From Methanoculleus oceani (lineage in GTDB: Archaea > Halobacteriota > Methanomicrobia > Methanomicrobiales > Methanoculleaceae): 64,000 nucleotides of DNA. The notes beneath the pieces are model-generated. The model ran no database searches. It was not told the origin of the DNA and saw nothing but the letters and a program-made list of their open reading frames with translations. Shown here piece by piece: positions 25,282 through 34,092 of the stretch (positions within the stretch are counted from its first letter, which is position 1; each line of letters begins with the position of its first letter). Location of the stretch: assembly GCF_023702065.1 (NCBI RefSeq), contig NZ_QFDM01000001.1, positions 947,681-1,011,680 of the forward strand. The letters run 5' to 3'. Position numbers and translations under genes: made by a program.

Positions 25282-26226
25282 ATGACAAAGATTGCCGTGA
25301 TAGGAGGAGCGGGGTTCATCGGATCCCACATCGCCGAAGAGATCGCAAAAGAGCACGAGGTCGTCATCACCGACAACCTTGACGACTACTACTCGCCGGA
25401 GTTGAAACGGCGCAACCTCCAGACCCTCCTTGCAAATCCGAACGTGCGTTTCATCGAAGGCGATATCACCGACCTCGACCTCCTCCGGAGGGTGATAGAC
25501 CCCGATGTGGAGTTCGTCTTCCATGAGGCAGCCCAGGCCGGCGTCAGGATCTCGGTCGAGGACCCGTTCAAACCGAACAACGTCAACGTGCTCGGGACCT
25601 TAAACGTCCTCAAGGCCTCCCTCGATGCCGGCGTGAAGCGGGTGATCAATGCTTCCTCCTCTTCGGTTTACGGGAAGGTGCAGTACCTGCCGTTCGATGA
25701 AACGCACCCCACCGTGCCGCTCTCTCCCTACGGAGTCTCGAAGCTCGCCGCCGAGCACTATTGCCGGGTCTTTTACGAGGTCTACGGCCTCCCGACAGTC
25801 TCGCTCCGGTATTTCACGGTTTACGGCCCCAGGATGCGCCCTGACCTCGCGATATCCATCTTCACCAAAAAGTTGCTTGCAAACGAGCCGATCACGGTTT
25901 TTGGCGACGGCAACCAGACCCGCGACTTCACCTACATCGACGATATCGTCCGGGTGAACCGGAGGCTGCTCGAGACGGACGCCGCCGACGGCCGCGTGAT
26001 GAATGTCGGCGGCGGCCATCGGATTACGGTGAACGACCTGATCGCCCATCTCAGAGAGATAACCGGGAGTGAGTCTGAGGTGGTGTACTCCAACAGGCAG
26101 AAGGGCGATGCGGAGCATACGCTGGCGGACACCTCTCTTGCGAGGAAACTGGTTGGATACAGGCCCGAGGTTCCTATCGGGGAAGGCCTGAGCAGATTTG
26201 CCAGGTGGTATATGCAGAATCTTTGA
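25282..26226 (+). CDS. NAD-dependent nucleotide-sugar epimerase, probable UDP-glucuronate/UDP-glucose 4-epimerase
   Basis: 314-residue extended SDR enzyme. NAD-binding motif GGAGFIGSH (about 8-16), SSSSVYG with the catalytic Ser, and the YGVSK catalytic Tyr/Lys pair are all present. The substrate loop has RYFTVYGPRMRPD, typical of UDP-glucuronate 4-epimerases and GalE-like enzymes. It starts 15 nt after galU with AAGGAG upstream. Given the UDP-glucose dehydrogenase two genes before, conversion of UDP-glucuronate to UDP-galacturonate is a good guess, but UDP-glucose to UDP-galactose or a HexNAc substrate cannot be excluded. Confidence 0.88.
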   Translation: MTKIAVIGGAGFIGSHIAEEIAKEHEVVITDNLDDYYSPELKRRNLQTLLANPNVRFIEGDITDLDLLRRVIDPDVEFVFHEAAQAGVRISVEDPFKPNNVNVLGTLNVLKASLDAGVKRVINASSSSVYGKVQYLPFDETHPTVPLSPYGVSKLAAEHYCRVFYEVYGLPTVSLRYFTVYGPRMRPDLAISIFTKKLLANEPITVFGDGNQTRDFTYIDDIVRVNRRLLETDAADGRVMNVGGGHRITVNDLIAHLREITGSESEVVYSNRQKGDAEHTLADTSLARKLVGYRPEVPIGEGLSRFARWYMQNL

Positions 26227-26395
26227 GGAAGCGGTATGCATACGCCCAACACCCTCAGAATGCCCTTTCAACCGGGGAAGTTGCCGATGAAGATACCCCG
26301 TGCTTGTGGAGTAAGGCCTGTGCCGCCAGATCATGAGCATTCAGTTACAGGCGAACTGAAATTATTCGACTATAACGTCAGGATGGGGGAATAAA

Positions 26396-27550
26396 ATGAA
26401 ACTATTAGTCTGCACGACAGAATACTATCCCTACGGTTCCGGAATTGCTAATGTTGCATATAATGTTGTTCGGCAGTTAGAAAAGAAGGGAGTCGAATGC
26501 ACTGTCTGTTCTCCCACCGGACCGGATATAACCATCGAACCGGTATCAGGATGCGGCAGACTCTCCCTGGTACATTACTGGTATAAAGTATCAAAATATT
26601 TCCAGAATCGGCAAGATCAGTATGATATAGCCTGGTTACACTATCCGTTGATGCTAAAATCAAATCCCTTCAAGAGGAGTTATGTAACCATTCATTCGAC
26701 GGCGCACGGCATAAAATATCCTTTCTATCTAAAGCCATATCAAATCATTTCTGAGGCCCTTGAAAGGTACTGTCTGGATAAATTGGACGAAGATATTCCT
26801 TTTTCTTCAGTCAGCGACCAATCAATTTTAGATCTAAGAGCAAGTGGATTTGATAAAAAGAATATCATAAAAATAATCAATGGGGTAGATCCCGGTTTAT
26901 TTGGTTCTAATTACGAAAAAAATGAAATTCGAGCTAAGTATGGCTTGCCAACAGGATCAACAGTATTTCTCTCTGTGGGGAGATTAACATACCACAAAAT
27001 GCCGTTCAGGATGATTGATTTATTCAAAAGAATTCAAAACTACAATAATGACGTTCTTCTGGTTGTTGTTGGGGGAGGTAAACTTTTACCGGAATTAGAA
27101 GCATACGCAAAAAAGAATGGCGTGCAGGTGAAGTTTTTGGGTTATGTTAAATCCGAAGAATTGCCTGGGATATACAGTTGCGCAGACTTTTTCTTCATGA
27201 CCAGCAAGTATGAGGGAGGAGAACCCACTCTTACGGTAGCAGAGGCTATGGCGTCAGGTTTGCCGTGTATTGCTTCAAAAATACCAAATTTTAAGTTAGT
27301 CGAAGAGAACAATCTGGGACTGCTGTTTCACCCTTCAAACGATGATATCGCTGAGTCCGAAATTCTCAATTACTTGAGTAATTATGACTCGAATTATTCT
27401 AAAGAGATCCAGAACTACGCCATAAAAAACTTTGATTGGGAGGTTCTTTCAAACAAATACTTTGAGGAATTTTGTAACGCTATTTCTAACGATCTACAAC
27501 ATGAGAGAAATCCTTCAGTGTCCTCTCAGTATCGATCGTTCAGCGGTTAG
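26396..27550 (+). CDS. GT4-family glycosyltransferase of atypical base composition
   Basis: 384-residue GT-B glycosyltransferase starting MKLLVCTTEYYPYGSG. It has IKIINGVDPGLF at the domain joint, VFLSVGRLTYHKMPFRMID, and the donor motif MTSKYEGGEPTLTVAEAMASG with the EX7E pattern. Codons are much richer in A/T than its neighbours: for example 26881-26940 is about 35% GC, while the epimerase just upstream is above 60%. This suggests recent transfer into the locus. The start ATG follows GATGGGGGAATAAA. It probably changes or extends the glycan repeat. Donor and acceptor are unknown. Confidence 0.9.
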   Translation: MKLLVCTTEYYPYGSGIANVAYNVVRQLEKKGVECTVCSPTGPDITIEPVSGCGRLSLVHYWYKVSKYFQNRQDQYDIAWLHYPLMLKSNPFKRSYVTIHSTAHGIKYPFYLKPYQIISEALERYCLDKLDEDIPFSSVSDQSILDLRASGFDKKNIIKIINGVDPGLFGSNYEKNEIRAKYGLPTGSTVFLSVGRLTYHKMPFRMIDLFKRIQNYNNDVLLVVVGGGKLLPELEAYAKKNGVQVKFLGYVKSEELPGIYSCADFFFMTSKYEGGEPTLTVAEAMASGLPCIASKIPNFKLVEENNLGLLFHPSNDDIAESEILNYLSNYDSNYSKEIQNYAIKNFDWEVLSNKYFEEFCNAISNDLQHERNPSVSSQYRSFSG

Positions 27551-27925
27551 TTAAAGCGATAATACATTTGACCCTGCTCATCGGGAGGGATCCACCTATG
27601 TATAAAAAAGAGTCGAGAGTGGGATTTTTCCCCCTTCTTCTGCTACTACATCTTGGACGCTCCTACCCCTGCTCGAGAGCCGTTCGATGGCACAGGTGAT
27701 TGAAGGCCGCCTGCGGTTTCCGGGGGTCATCGCAGGGACGGCTGGCGTGCGGCTTCAGAGTGGAGGTGTTTTCCGTTAATTTCCCAGGAATTTCAGTAAA
27801 TTCCGGGAAATGCCATGATCTCGAATTTTTATCGCGAGGCTGGTTATTTAGGATGGCCCCGTCAGGTGTCTGAAGATCGTTAGTTATAAACCCGAGCGTG
27901 GCGCCACTGACCGGCAGGTAGTTCT
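27551..27925. other. Intergenic region with strong hairpin
   Basis: 375 bp between two GT4 genes. It contains a T5/C-run near 27625-27632 that may terminate the upstream gene, GC-rich non-coding sequence, and the hairpin at 27780-27810. A weak TATA-like TTATTTAG near 27845 could serve the next gene. No coding frame is supported. Confidence 0.5.
27780..27810. repeat. Inverted repeat, 13-bp stem with one bulge
   Basis: Left arm TTTCCC-A-GGAATTT (27780-27793), loop CAGT, right arm AAATTCC-GGGAAA (27798-27810). Thirteen pairs form with a single bulged A. It lies 116 nt before the next GT4 start and over 200 nt after the previous stop, which fits an operator or leader structure better than a terminator; there is no T-run. 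Confidence 0.6.
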
Positions 27926-29173
27926 ATGAACGTCGTTATTCTCGATGCGCATCGTGAGGGGGATGCAAGGATTGAGAGGCATACTAAATATCTTGTGGAT
28001 CAGGGACTGAATATCTACAGGGTACACTATAACTATAAGAGCGATTCCGCAAAACCGGGAGCATTCTCCCGATACGGGGAGAAGGGGTTTAGAATAAATA
28101 TATCGATCCTTCAGGGGAAGATCAGGACCCTGTATTTCCTCGGATACTGTTTAAGGCGGAAGATGCTGAAAGACTGCCTTGAAGCATTGGAGGTACTCGG
28201 CTTCGATCCCGCGCAGCCGTCTGTTATCCATGTTCATGACCCCCAGTTGTTGCCGCTGGCCGGAATGCTGGTTAAAGGCGGCCTGCAGAACTCCAGGGTC
28301 GTCTATGACAGGCATGAGGTTTACGAGGTATGGAAACAGTACCTGGGTATTTCTACGCCGGCTTTCTACGAGGGCCTCGGTAAGAACGTTATCTCCGGGG
28401 CAGTTGCCGTCTCCGAACACCATATCGATACGGTCCAGAGGTTGTTCCCGGCATCATGCGTTGTGGCGGTTCCGAATTATCCGTTGCCTGAGGATTATGA
28501 CGATGAGGTGATAAACAGAAAGATTGACCCCGCAAATTCGGAGGCGCCCATAAATGCCGTATATGTAGGAAGCCTCAATAACATGGCCGATAGAGATGTT
28601 TCCCTCCTTCTTAACATTGCAGATGCAGCCATTCGGTCGTATGATAACGTGACCTTCTTCGTCGGTGGAACCTCCCTGGATGAAGACTCGAAGGCGAAGA
28701 TCGACGCTCTCGCCGGAAAGCATGACGGCAGGTTCCGGTTTTTCGGGCGTGTTCCCCGGGAGGAGACCGTCGAACTTACCGAGAAGGCTCACATCGGCTT
28801 CCTTCTCATACGACCGGACGTGAGGTACTGGGTAAGAACCTCCCCCAACAAGATCTATGAATACCTGATATGCGGCACCGTCCCCATCGTCAGGGCCGAT
28901 GTCGACCATGCCGATCTCCTTAGATCGTGTTCGCTGATATTCGATCGTTCCGACGACGATGAGGCTATCGTGAGCGCTGTCCTGGACCTGCTCGGCGATC
29001 CCGGGAGACTCAGGAAGCTCATGACGGCCGCCAGGGAGTTAGGCGTCACATTCACCTGGGAGTCCGTAGCATGCCGATATATCGGACTCTATAAGACGTT
29101 GCTGCAATCCGGGGCAGCCCCCGACCAATCCGCCCGGGGAATTCCCCTCGACATGTACGGGTGCGAGACTTAA
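27926..29173 (+). CDS. GT4-like glycosyltransferase
   Basis: 415-residue protein with the layout of GT-B glycosyltransferases: an N-terminal half with VIHVHDPQLLPLAGM and VVYDRHEVYE, a joint at VAVPNYPLPED, and a C-terminal half with AVYVGSLNNMADRDVSLL and the segment SPNKIYEYLICGTVPIV, where the usual donor-binding acidic residue sits. The match to GT4 is more distant than for the other copies in this locus. The ATG at 27926 follows GGCAGGTAG. It is transcribed towards the convergent FemAB-like gene, from which it is separated by a hairpin terminator. The sugar specificity is unknown. Confidence 0.82.
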   Translation: MNVVILDAHREGDARIERHTKYLVDQGLNIYRVHYNYKSDSAKPGAFSRYGEKGFRINISILQGKIRTLYFLGYCLRRKMLKDCLEALEVLGFDPAQPSVIHVHDPQLLPLAGMLVKGGLQNSRVVYDRHEVYEVWKQYLGISTPAFYEGLGKNVISGAVAVSEHHIDTVQRLFPASCVVAVPNYPLPEDYDDEVINRKIDPANSEAPINAVYVGSLNNMADRDVSLLLNIADAAIRSYDNVTFFVGGTSLDEDSKAKIDALAGKHDGRFRFFGRVPREETVELTEKAHIGFLLIRPDVRYWVRTSPNKIYEYLICGTVPIVRADVDHADLLRSCSLIFDRSDDDEAIVSAVLDLLGDPGRLRKLMTAARELGVTFTWESVACRYIGLYKTLLQSGAAPDQSARGIPLDMYGCET

Positions 29174-29181
29174 TGGGCGCG

Positions 29182-29205
29182 GCATCCGGGCGCCGGGTGC
29201 TTTTT
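29182..29205 (+). terminator. Hairpin plus T5
   Basis: Stem GCATCCGG (29182-29189) pairs with CCGGGTGC (29193-29200) with one G-T wobble and a 3-nt loop, followed directly by TTTTT (29201-29205). It lies 8 nt past the GT4-like stop. Confidence 0.65.
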
Positions 29206-29354
29206 GCCCGATTCGAGTGATCTATCCGGTTCTCCTGACGCGAGTCCGGAATTTGAGGAGATTATGACAGCCGGAGCCGTCGCATCGGCCGCAGCGTTCT
29301 GATCCCCGCTCAAAAATTCGTGCAGCGGCCTGCTCCCCGCAGGGGTACCCGCGG

Positions 29355-30350
29355 TCAGGCTCCCCGGTTCGTGAGGAGCATCTCCCTTATCTTATAGGAT
29401 ACCAGCATCGGTTTTGAGAGCAGGACAAGGTTTGAATGGATCGGCAGATGCTCGGCCCCGAACTTCGCCTTGTACCGGAACCGGGGGTTGCCCGGTTCCA
29501 GTTTCTGCCGCCCGGAAGATAACTTTTCATACCCGTTCTTCCACGCCCAGTTAATGCTCTCCCACATGATGTGGTAGGAGGGGGTATACCGGTTCGGAAG
29601 GTCCCGGTTGATGGCCAGGTAATTGCCATAGTATATCTTCCTGGCCGGGTCCAGGAGTGCCAGGGATCCGCCGGCAAAGAGATCGTTCCGGGTTAAGGCC
29701 GTAACCCTTATTTCGTCCGGGAACTGCTCCAGGAGCTTCTCAAAGAAGGCAAGAGGCAGGATCTTGCCGTTGATATGCGTCATGTTCCCGGAATAGTACC
29801 GGTAAAAGTCATCGAGTTCGTCCGGATGGTTTATCTCCGAGACCTCGAATCCGTCGTTCTCAAATGTGCGGAGGGCCTGTTTCGTACGCTTCGAGAGCCC
29901 GGCCCATATGGCATCGGGGGGGCTGGATCTCAGGTCCGTCATCATATGGCCTGTATCCTCGCCGGAGACATGGGTGAACCTGATCCCGTCCAGCAGAGCG
30001 GGGTTGCACGTATTGAAGTGCAGGAACGAGTACTTCTTCGCAAAGAGCGACAGGATCTCATTGAAATGGTCGGCATTGAACGTATCGTCCAGCACAATTC
30101 CGTTCATCTCGGAGTGGGGGATACTGACCAGCCCCAGGAAATTCAGCGCCGACCGTTCGGCCCAGGGACTTATTCCGACGACTTCCTGTTCGTTGAGGAT
30201 GAGATAATATCGCAAATTCGAATGAAAAATGTCCTCGAGAACCTGTTTCCACCTTAAACTGTGAAATGGTGTTCCTCCTCCTGATTGGTTGTTAAATTCC
30301 TCCCATTGGTCTGCAGTGTCCTCGGATAACAACTCAATCGAATATGCCAT
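29355..30350 (-). CDS. FemAB/GNAT-like acyltransferase, copy 1
   Basis: 331-residue protein of the FemAB-related, GNAT-fold group (BioF2-like acetyltransferase domain). In bacteria such proteins transfer amino acids or acyl groups to cell-wall or exopolysaccharide precursors. Seen here: an N-terminal GNAT half with GTPFHSLRWKQVLEDIF, a middle segment ending in NMTHINGKILPLAFFEKLLE, and the C-terminal signature YEKLSSGRQKLEPGNPRFRYKAKFGAE (partial motif: KAKFGAE). There is no membrane segment. TATTAATA lies 29 nt upstream of the ATG, so the mRNA is likely leaderless. It is divergent from its paralogs at 30577 and 32761. The substrate is unknown; the context points to a surface glycan. Confidence 0.82.
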   Translation of the reverse strand: MAYSIELLSEDTADQWEEFNNQSGGGTPFHSLRWKQVLEDIFHSNLRYYLILNEQEVVGISPWAERSALNFLGLVSIPHSEMNGIVLDDTFNADHFNEILSLFAKKYSFLHFNTCNPALLDGIRFTHVSGEDTGHMMTDLRSSPPDAIWAGLSKRTKQALRTFENDGFEVSEINHPDELDDFYRYYSGNMTHINGKILPLAFFEKLLEQFPDEIRVTALTRNDLFAGGSLALLDPARKIYYGNYLAINRDLPNRYTPSYHIMWESINWAWKNGYEKLSSGRQKLEPGNPRFRYKAKFGAEHLPIHSNLVLLSKPMLVSYKIREMLLTNRGA

Positions 30351-30375
30351 ATGGGGATACCTACCCGGGCAGCGG

Positions 30376-30383
30376 TATTAATA
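30376..30383 (-). promoter_or_regulatory. TATA box of FemAB-like copy 1
   Basis: TATTAATA centred about 29 nt upstream of the ATG at 30350, implying a leaderless or near-leaderless mRNA. Confidence 0.55.
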
Positions 30384-30576
30384 CTTCGTATCATCGGGCG
30401 ACGGATATGGCATACCGGGCGAATACCCGGAAGCATGCAGGAGGAAGGCCCTGATAACGGGCGTTGATCCCGGCACAGAGAGATCGGGCCTGCATCATCG
30501 CGGCCGGAAGAGCATCGGGATGGGCCTTACGGGATGATAGAAAACGTTAATGCCGGTGTCGCTTAAGGTGCCCTTC

Positions 30577-31599
30577 ATGACGTATTCCATCGAACTGCTA
30601 TCACAGAGCAATGCTCACCGGTGGGAAGAATTTAATTGCCGGTGCAGGGAAGGGACGCCGTTTCACAGCATACGTTGGAAGAACATACTCGAAGATGTGC
30701 TGAAATTGCGATTACGCTACTATCTTATCCTGGATGGCGGGAAGGTCGTCGGCATATGCCCCTTTGTCAAACGGTCGATGAAACTCTTTCGAGGCTTAAG
30801 CAGTATACCCCGATCCGAGTACAGCAACATCCTGCTGGACGATACGTTCAATGCCGATCATATCAGCGAAATTCTGTCCCTCTTCGCGAATAAATATTCG
30901 TTTTTGTCCTTTAATACGTACGATTCGGCCTTACCTGACAGGATCGGGTACGTTAATGTCCCGAACGAGGATGGATGCAATATACTACTGGACCTGGATC
31001 AGACTCCGCCCGAGACGATATGGGAGGAGATCCTCTCGAAGGACGAGCGATACAAAGTCAGTAGATTTGAAAAAGGAGGCTTTACGGTCCAGGAGGTAGG
31101 AAAAGGGCAGGACATGGAAAAATTTTATCAGTATTACAGGGAAAACCTGAGCCACATAAAAGGGTATATCCTGCCGTTTACCTTCTTCGAGAGGCTTCTG
31201 GACTCATTTTCTCCGGACGAAGTGAGGGTTGCAATCGTGACGAACAATGGCGTATTCGCCGGCGGAAACCTGACGTTGCTGGACCCTGCCCGAAAAACCG
31301 CTTACTTCCAGTACCTTGCACTCAACCGGGACCTCCCGAACAAGTACTCTCCCAGTTACTACCTTTCGTGGGAGGGGATCAACTGGGCGTGGGAGAACGG
31401 CTATGAGAAGATATCGTTCGGACGGGAGAAGCTGGATAATCCTCGTGTCCGAAGCAAAGCAAAGTTCGGGGCCGAACCCGTGCCAATCCATTCGAGGGTA
31501 GTCCTGCTTTCGAAGACGGCTTCCCTGCTCTACCAGTTGAGACAGACCGTTTCAGGAAGCCGGGAGGCTGGTGCCCCCTCAACGGGCCGGGTGTCCTGA
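30577..31599 (+). CDS. FemAB/GNAT-like acyltransferase, copy 2
   Basis: 340-residue paralog of copies 1 and 3. It starts MTYSIELLSQS and shows GTPFHSIRWKNILEDVL, LRYYLILDGGKVVGICPF, HIKGYILPFTFFERLL and the C-terminal KAKFGAEPVPIHSR. The ATG at 30577 is chosen over the one at 30550 because AAGGTG lies 6 nt upstream and the same leader occurs before the 32761 copy. The stop codon abuts the start of the next gene (TGA then ATG), so the two are cotranslated. Codons about 28-63 are almost identical at the DNA level to the 32761 copy. The likely role is acyl or aminoacyl transfer to a glycan precursor, by inference from family and context. Confidence 0.85.
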   Translation: MTYSIELLSQSNAHRWEEFNCRCREGTPFHSIRWKNILEDVLKLRLRYYLILDGGKVVGICPFVKRSMKLFRGLSSIPRSEYSNILLDDTFNADHISEILSLFANKYSFLSFNTYDSALPDRIGYVNVPNEDGCNILLDLDQTPPETIWEEILSKDERYKVSRFEKGGFTVQEVGKGQDMEKFYQYYRENLSHIKGYILPFTFFERLLDSFSPDEVRVAIVTNNGVFAGGNLTLLDPARKTAYFQYLALNRDLPNKYSPSYYLSWEGINWAWENGYEKISFGREKLDNPRVRSKAKFGAEPVPIHSRVVLLSKTASLLYQLRQTVSGSREAGAPSTGRVS

Positions 31600-32649
31600 A
31601 TGGCGCGAACCGAGGTAAGGGCGCTGGAGTCCGGCGAACTGACGGCTTGGGACGAATTGGTCGCCGGCTCTCCTCAGGGGACGGTCTTCCACACGAGCGA
31701 CTGGTTGCAGAAGACTGCTTCATCCCTGGACCGGACACTGGTGATACTTGGGTGCTACGAGGATGAGACATTGATCGGGGGTTGCCCCCTTCTCCTGTCG
31801 AATCCGTACGGATTGCTCAGAATCGCCTCTTCCGCGGCGCTGCTGGCCCCATACGGGGGGATAGTGACAGCCGGCATAGAAAGCACCAAACGGAGAGAGA
31901 AGGAGTTGCATGCCGAAAAGGTCATCGCATCCATCCGCGATCACATTGTCCGGAAAAGATTCGACCACGTGGACCTGGTGAATTCCCCGGGACTGGGGGA
32001 TATTCGAGGATTCACCAGGAACGGGTGGGGTGCCAGGGTATACTACACGTATATGCTTCCGATCGACGGGGACGTGTTCGAACACATTTCCAAAAATGCA
32101 CGGCGAAGTATTCGTAAAGCCGAGAAACTGGGTATTACCGCGACAGAGCATTTCGACCCCGAGACATACTGGGAACTCACGAAAAACACCTTTGCAAAGC
32201 AGAATTCGCAACCGCCGTTCTCCAAGAAACACCTCGTGAACATGCTGGATACGATCCGGAAGAAGAACCTGGGCGAGATGTGGGTCGCGAGGACTCCTTC
32301 GGGAGAGGTCGCTGCGGCTGAAGTCATCATCTGCGACCGGAAGACTGCTCATCGCTGGTCTGCTGCCTCCTCGGAAGAGCACCTGAACACAGGGGCGGCC
32401 TCGCTTCTTCTCGGCGAGGTTATCACTCACTTCGCGGATCGGAATTGTTCATCAGTCAATTTGATGGGAGGAAACATGGCCCGCCTGAGTGCATTTGTCT
32501 CCACTTTCAACCCGGACCTTGTTCCTTACTACGGCGTTGAACTGTCCGGGCCCAGGTACAACATCATAAACGGACTCAACAATCGCGTGAAGGGCGTGGC
32601 CTCCCGCCTCACCTCAAGAGCCGGCACAGGATCCCCGCAACGGAGGTGA
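31600..32649 (+). CDS. FemAB/GNAT-like acyltransferase, divergent member
   Basis: 349-residue protein of the same GNAT/FemAB superfamily but clearly distinct from the three SIELLS paralogs. It has GTVFHTSDWLQKTASSL near the N-terminus, ISKNARRSIRKAEKLG in the middle (the XXXRRXIRKA pattern seen in many FemAB-like proteins), and HRWSAASSEEHLNTGAASLL, a region matching the C-terminal GNAT fold. The ATG directly follows the upstream stop without a gap. Its presence between copies 2 and 3 suggests that several acyl groups, or several positions on the glycan, are modified. No membrane segment is visible. Confidence 0.82.
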   Translation: MARTEVRALESGELTAWDELVAGSPQGTVFHTSDWLQKTASSLDRTLVILGCYEDETLIGGCPLLLSNPYGLLRIASSAALLAPYGGIVTAGIESTKRREKELHAEKVIASIRDHIVRKRFDHVDLVNSPGLGDIRGFTRNGWGARVYYTYMLPIDGDVFEHISKNARRSIRKAEKLGITATEHFDPETYWELTKNTFAKQNSQPPFSKKHLVNMLDTIRKKNLGEMWVARTPSGEVAAAEVIICDRKTAHRWSAASSEEHLNTGAASLLLGEVITHFADRNCSSVNLMGGNMARLSAFVSTFNPDLVPYYGVELSGPRYNIINGLNNRVKGVASRLTSRAGTGSPQRR

Positions 32650-32760
32650 CCGGGTTTTACCGCGGCGCTTCGTTGCTGGGCTGCATGGGCCGCATCCGTT
32701 CGAAGGACAGACCAGAGGTAGTGGAAAGTATTATCAGTGTTGTTCGGCAAGGTGCCCCTC

Positions 32761-33774
32761 ATGGCTTATTCCATTGAGCTGTTGTCCGAAGGGAGCATAC
32801 ACCAATGGGAAGAGTTTAACGATCGATCCCGGGAGGGCACACCGTTTCACAGCATACGCTGGAAGCACATCCTCGAGGATGTGCTGAAACTGCGATTACG
32901 CTACTATCTTATCCTGGATGGCGGGAAGGTCGTTGGCATATGCCCGTTCATTGAACAGTCGGTAGGCTTTTTCCGGGGCCTGAACAGCCTGCCTCACTCC
33001 GAATTCAACAACATGATCCTGGATGATTCGTTTGATGCCGGCCGCCTTGATGAGATTCTGTCGCTCTTCGCAGAAGATTACTCGTTCCTGCACTTCAACG
33101 TCTACCATCCGGACATTATAGCGGCAATAAACCGCGACAATTTCATTGTTGAGCATACGGGCAATATGATGCTGGACCTGAAACAGAAACCTCCGGAGGC
33201 CATATGGAGCACATTTTCGAGGAACATGCGGTACAACATCCAGATATTCGAAAAGAGAGGTTTTACGATTCAGGAGGTGCACGAACCATCGGAAATCAAA
33301 AGATTCTATCATTACTATGTAGAAAACTTAACACACATCAACGGGGATATCCTGCCGTTCTCCTTCTTTGAGAGACTTATGGAACGTTTCCCGGACGAAG
33401 TGAGGATCGCGACCCTGACGAACGGCGACGTATTTGCAGGCGGATGGCTGACACTGGCATCCCCGGATCGAACAACCGCCTATTACCAGTACCTGGCCCT
33501 GAACCGGGACCTTCCGAACAGGTATACCCCCACGTATCCTATTTACTGGGACCTGGTCAACTGGGCGTGGGATAACGGCTATGAAAAACTCTCCTTCGGG
33601 CGGCAGAAACTGGAACCGGGAAACCCCCGCCTGCAGGGCAAGGCAAAATTCGGGGCCGAGCACGTACCGATTCATGCAAGATTGGTCCCGCTATCGAGGA
33701 CAGTATCTCTTGCTTACCAGTTGAAACGAAAACTCTCCGGGCTTCAACCTGCTGATGCCCCCACTGCAGGGTAG
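32761..33774 (+). CDS. FemAB/GNAT-like acyltransferase, copy 3
   Basis: 337-residue paralog starting MAYSIELLSEG, with GTPFHSIRWKHILEDVL, LRYYLILDGGKVVGICPF, NGDILPFSFFERLMERF and the C-terminal KLEPGNPRLQGKAKFGAE. The ATG at 32761 has CAAGGTG just upstream, in the same leader context as copy 2. The first 65 codons match copy 2 far better than the rest, which suggests gene conversion. It is 111 nt after the divergent FemAB-like gene on the same strand. The function is inferred as acyl or aminoacyl transfer to a surface-glycan intermediate. Confidence 0.85.
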   Translation: MAYSIELLSEGSIHQWEEFNDRSREGTPFHSIRWKHILEDVLKLRLRYYLILDGGKVVGICPFIEQSVGFFRGLNSLPHSEFNNMILDDSFDAGRLDEILSLFAEDYSFLHFNVYHPDIIAAINRDNFIVEHTGNMMLDLKQKPPEAIWSTFSRNMRYNIQIFEKRGFTIQEVHEPSEIKRFYHYYVENLTHINGDILPFSFFERLMERFPDEVRIATLTNGDVFAGGWLTLASPDRTTAYYQYLALNRDLPNRYTPTYPIYWDLVNWAWDNGYEKLSFGRQKLEPGNPRLQGKAKFGAEHVPIHARLVPLSRTVSLAYQLKRKLSGLQPADAPTAG

Positions 33775-34092
33775 GTTGACCGGCACAGAGCAGTTGCCGA
33801 CCGCCGTTTTATCGCCCTTCCTGGCAGTCGGACTGCCTGGTTTGACGGAGATCGCACCGGTGCGGGGCATGCCTGCAGGGCCGTTGTGAGAGGGCGGATT
33901 TTTTGCTTGAGGGTTCTACGCGGGCTCCTCATTTTTACGAGTTCTCTCTGGAATTCGGATAAACCTTGATTTTGCAGAAGAAGTAAATCCCCCCGTGTTC
34001 CCGGCGTAATGTTAATATACTCTCAAGGATTTGACGATGACAGGTTTCTTCTCACCGCAAGCACACACCGACAAATCACCTGGAGCATATAC
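33775..34092. other. Intergenic region before the Ntn hydrolase gene
   Basis: 318 bp. An imperfect inverted repeat around 33822-33842 (CTGGCAGTC/GACTGCCTGG) may end the FemAB transcript. A TATA-like TTAATATA at about 34012-34019 would start transcription near 34043, which argues against the upstream ATG at 34009 for the next gene. Confidence 0.5.
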
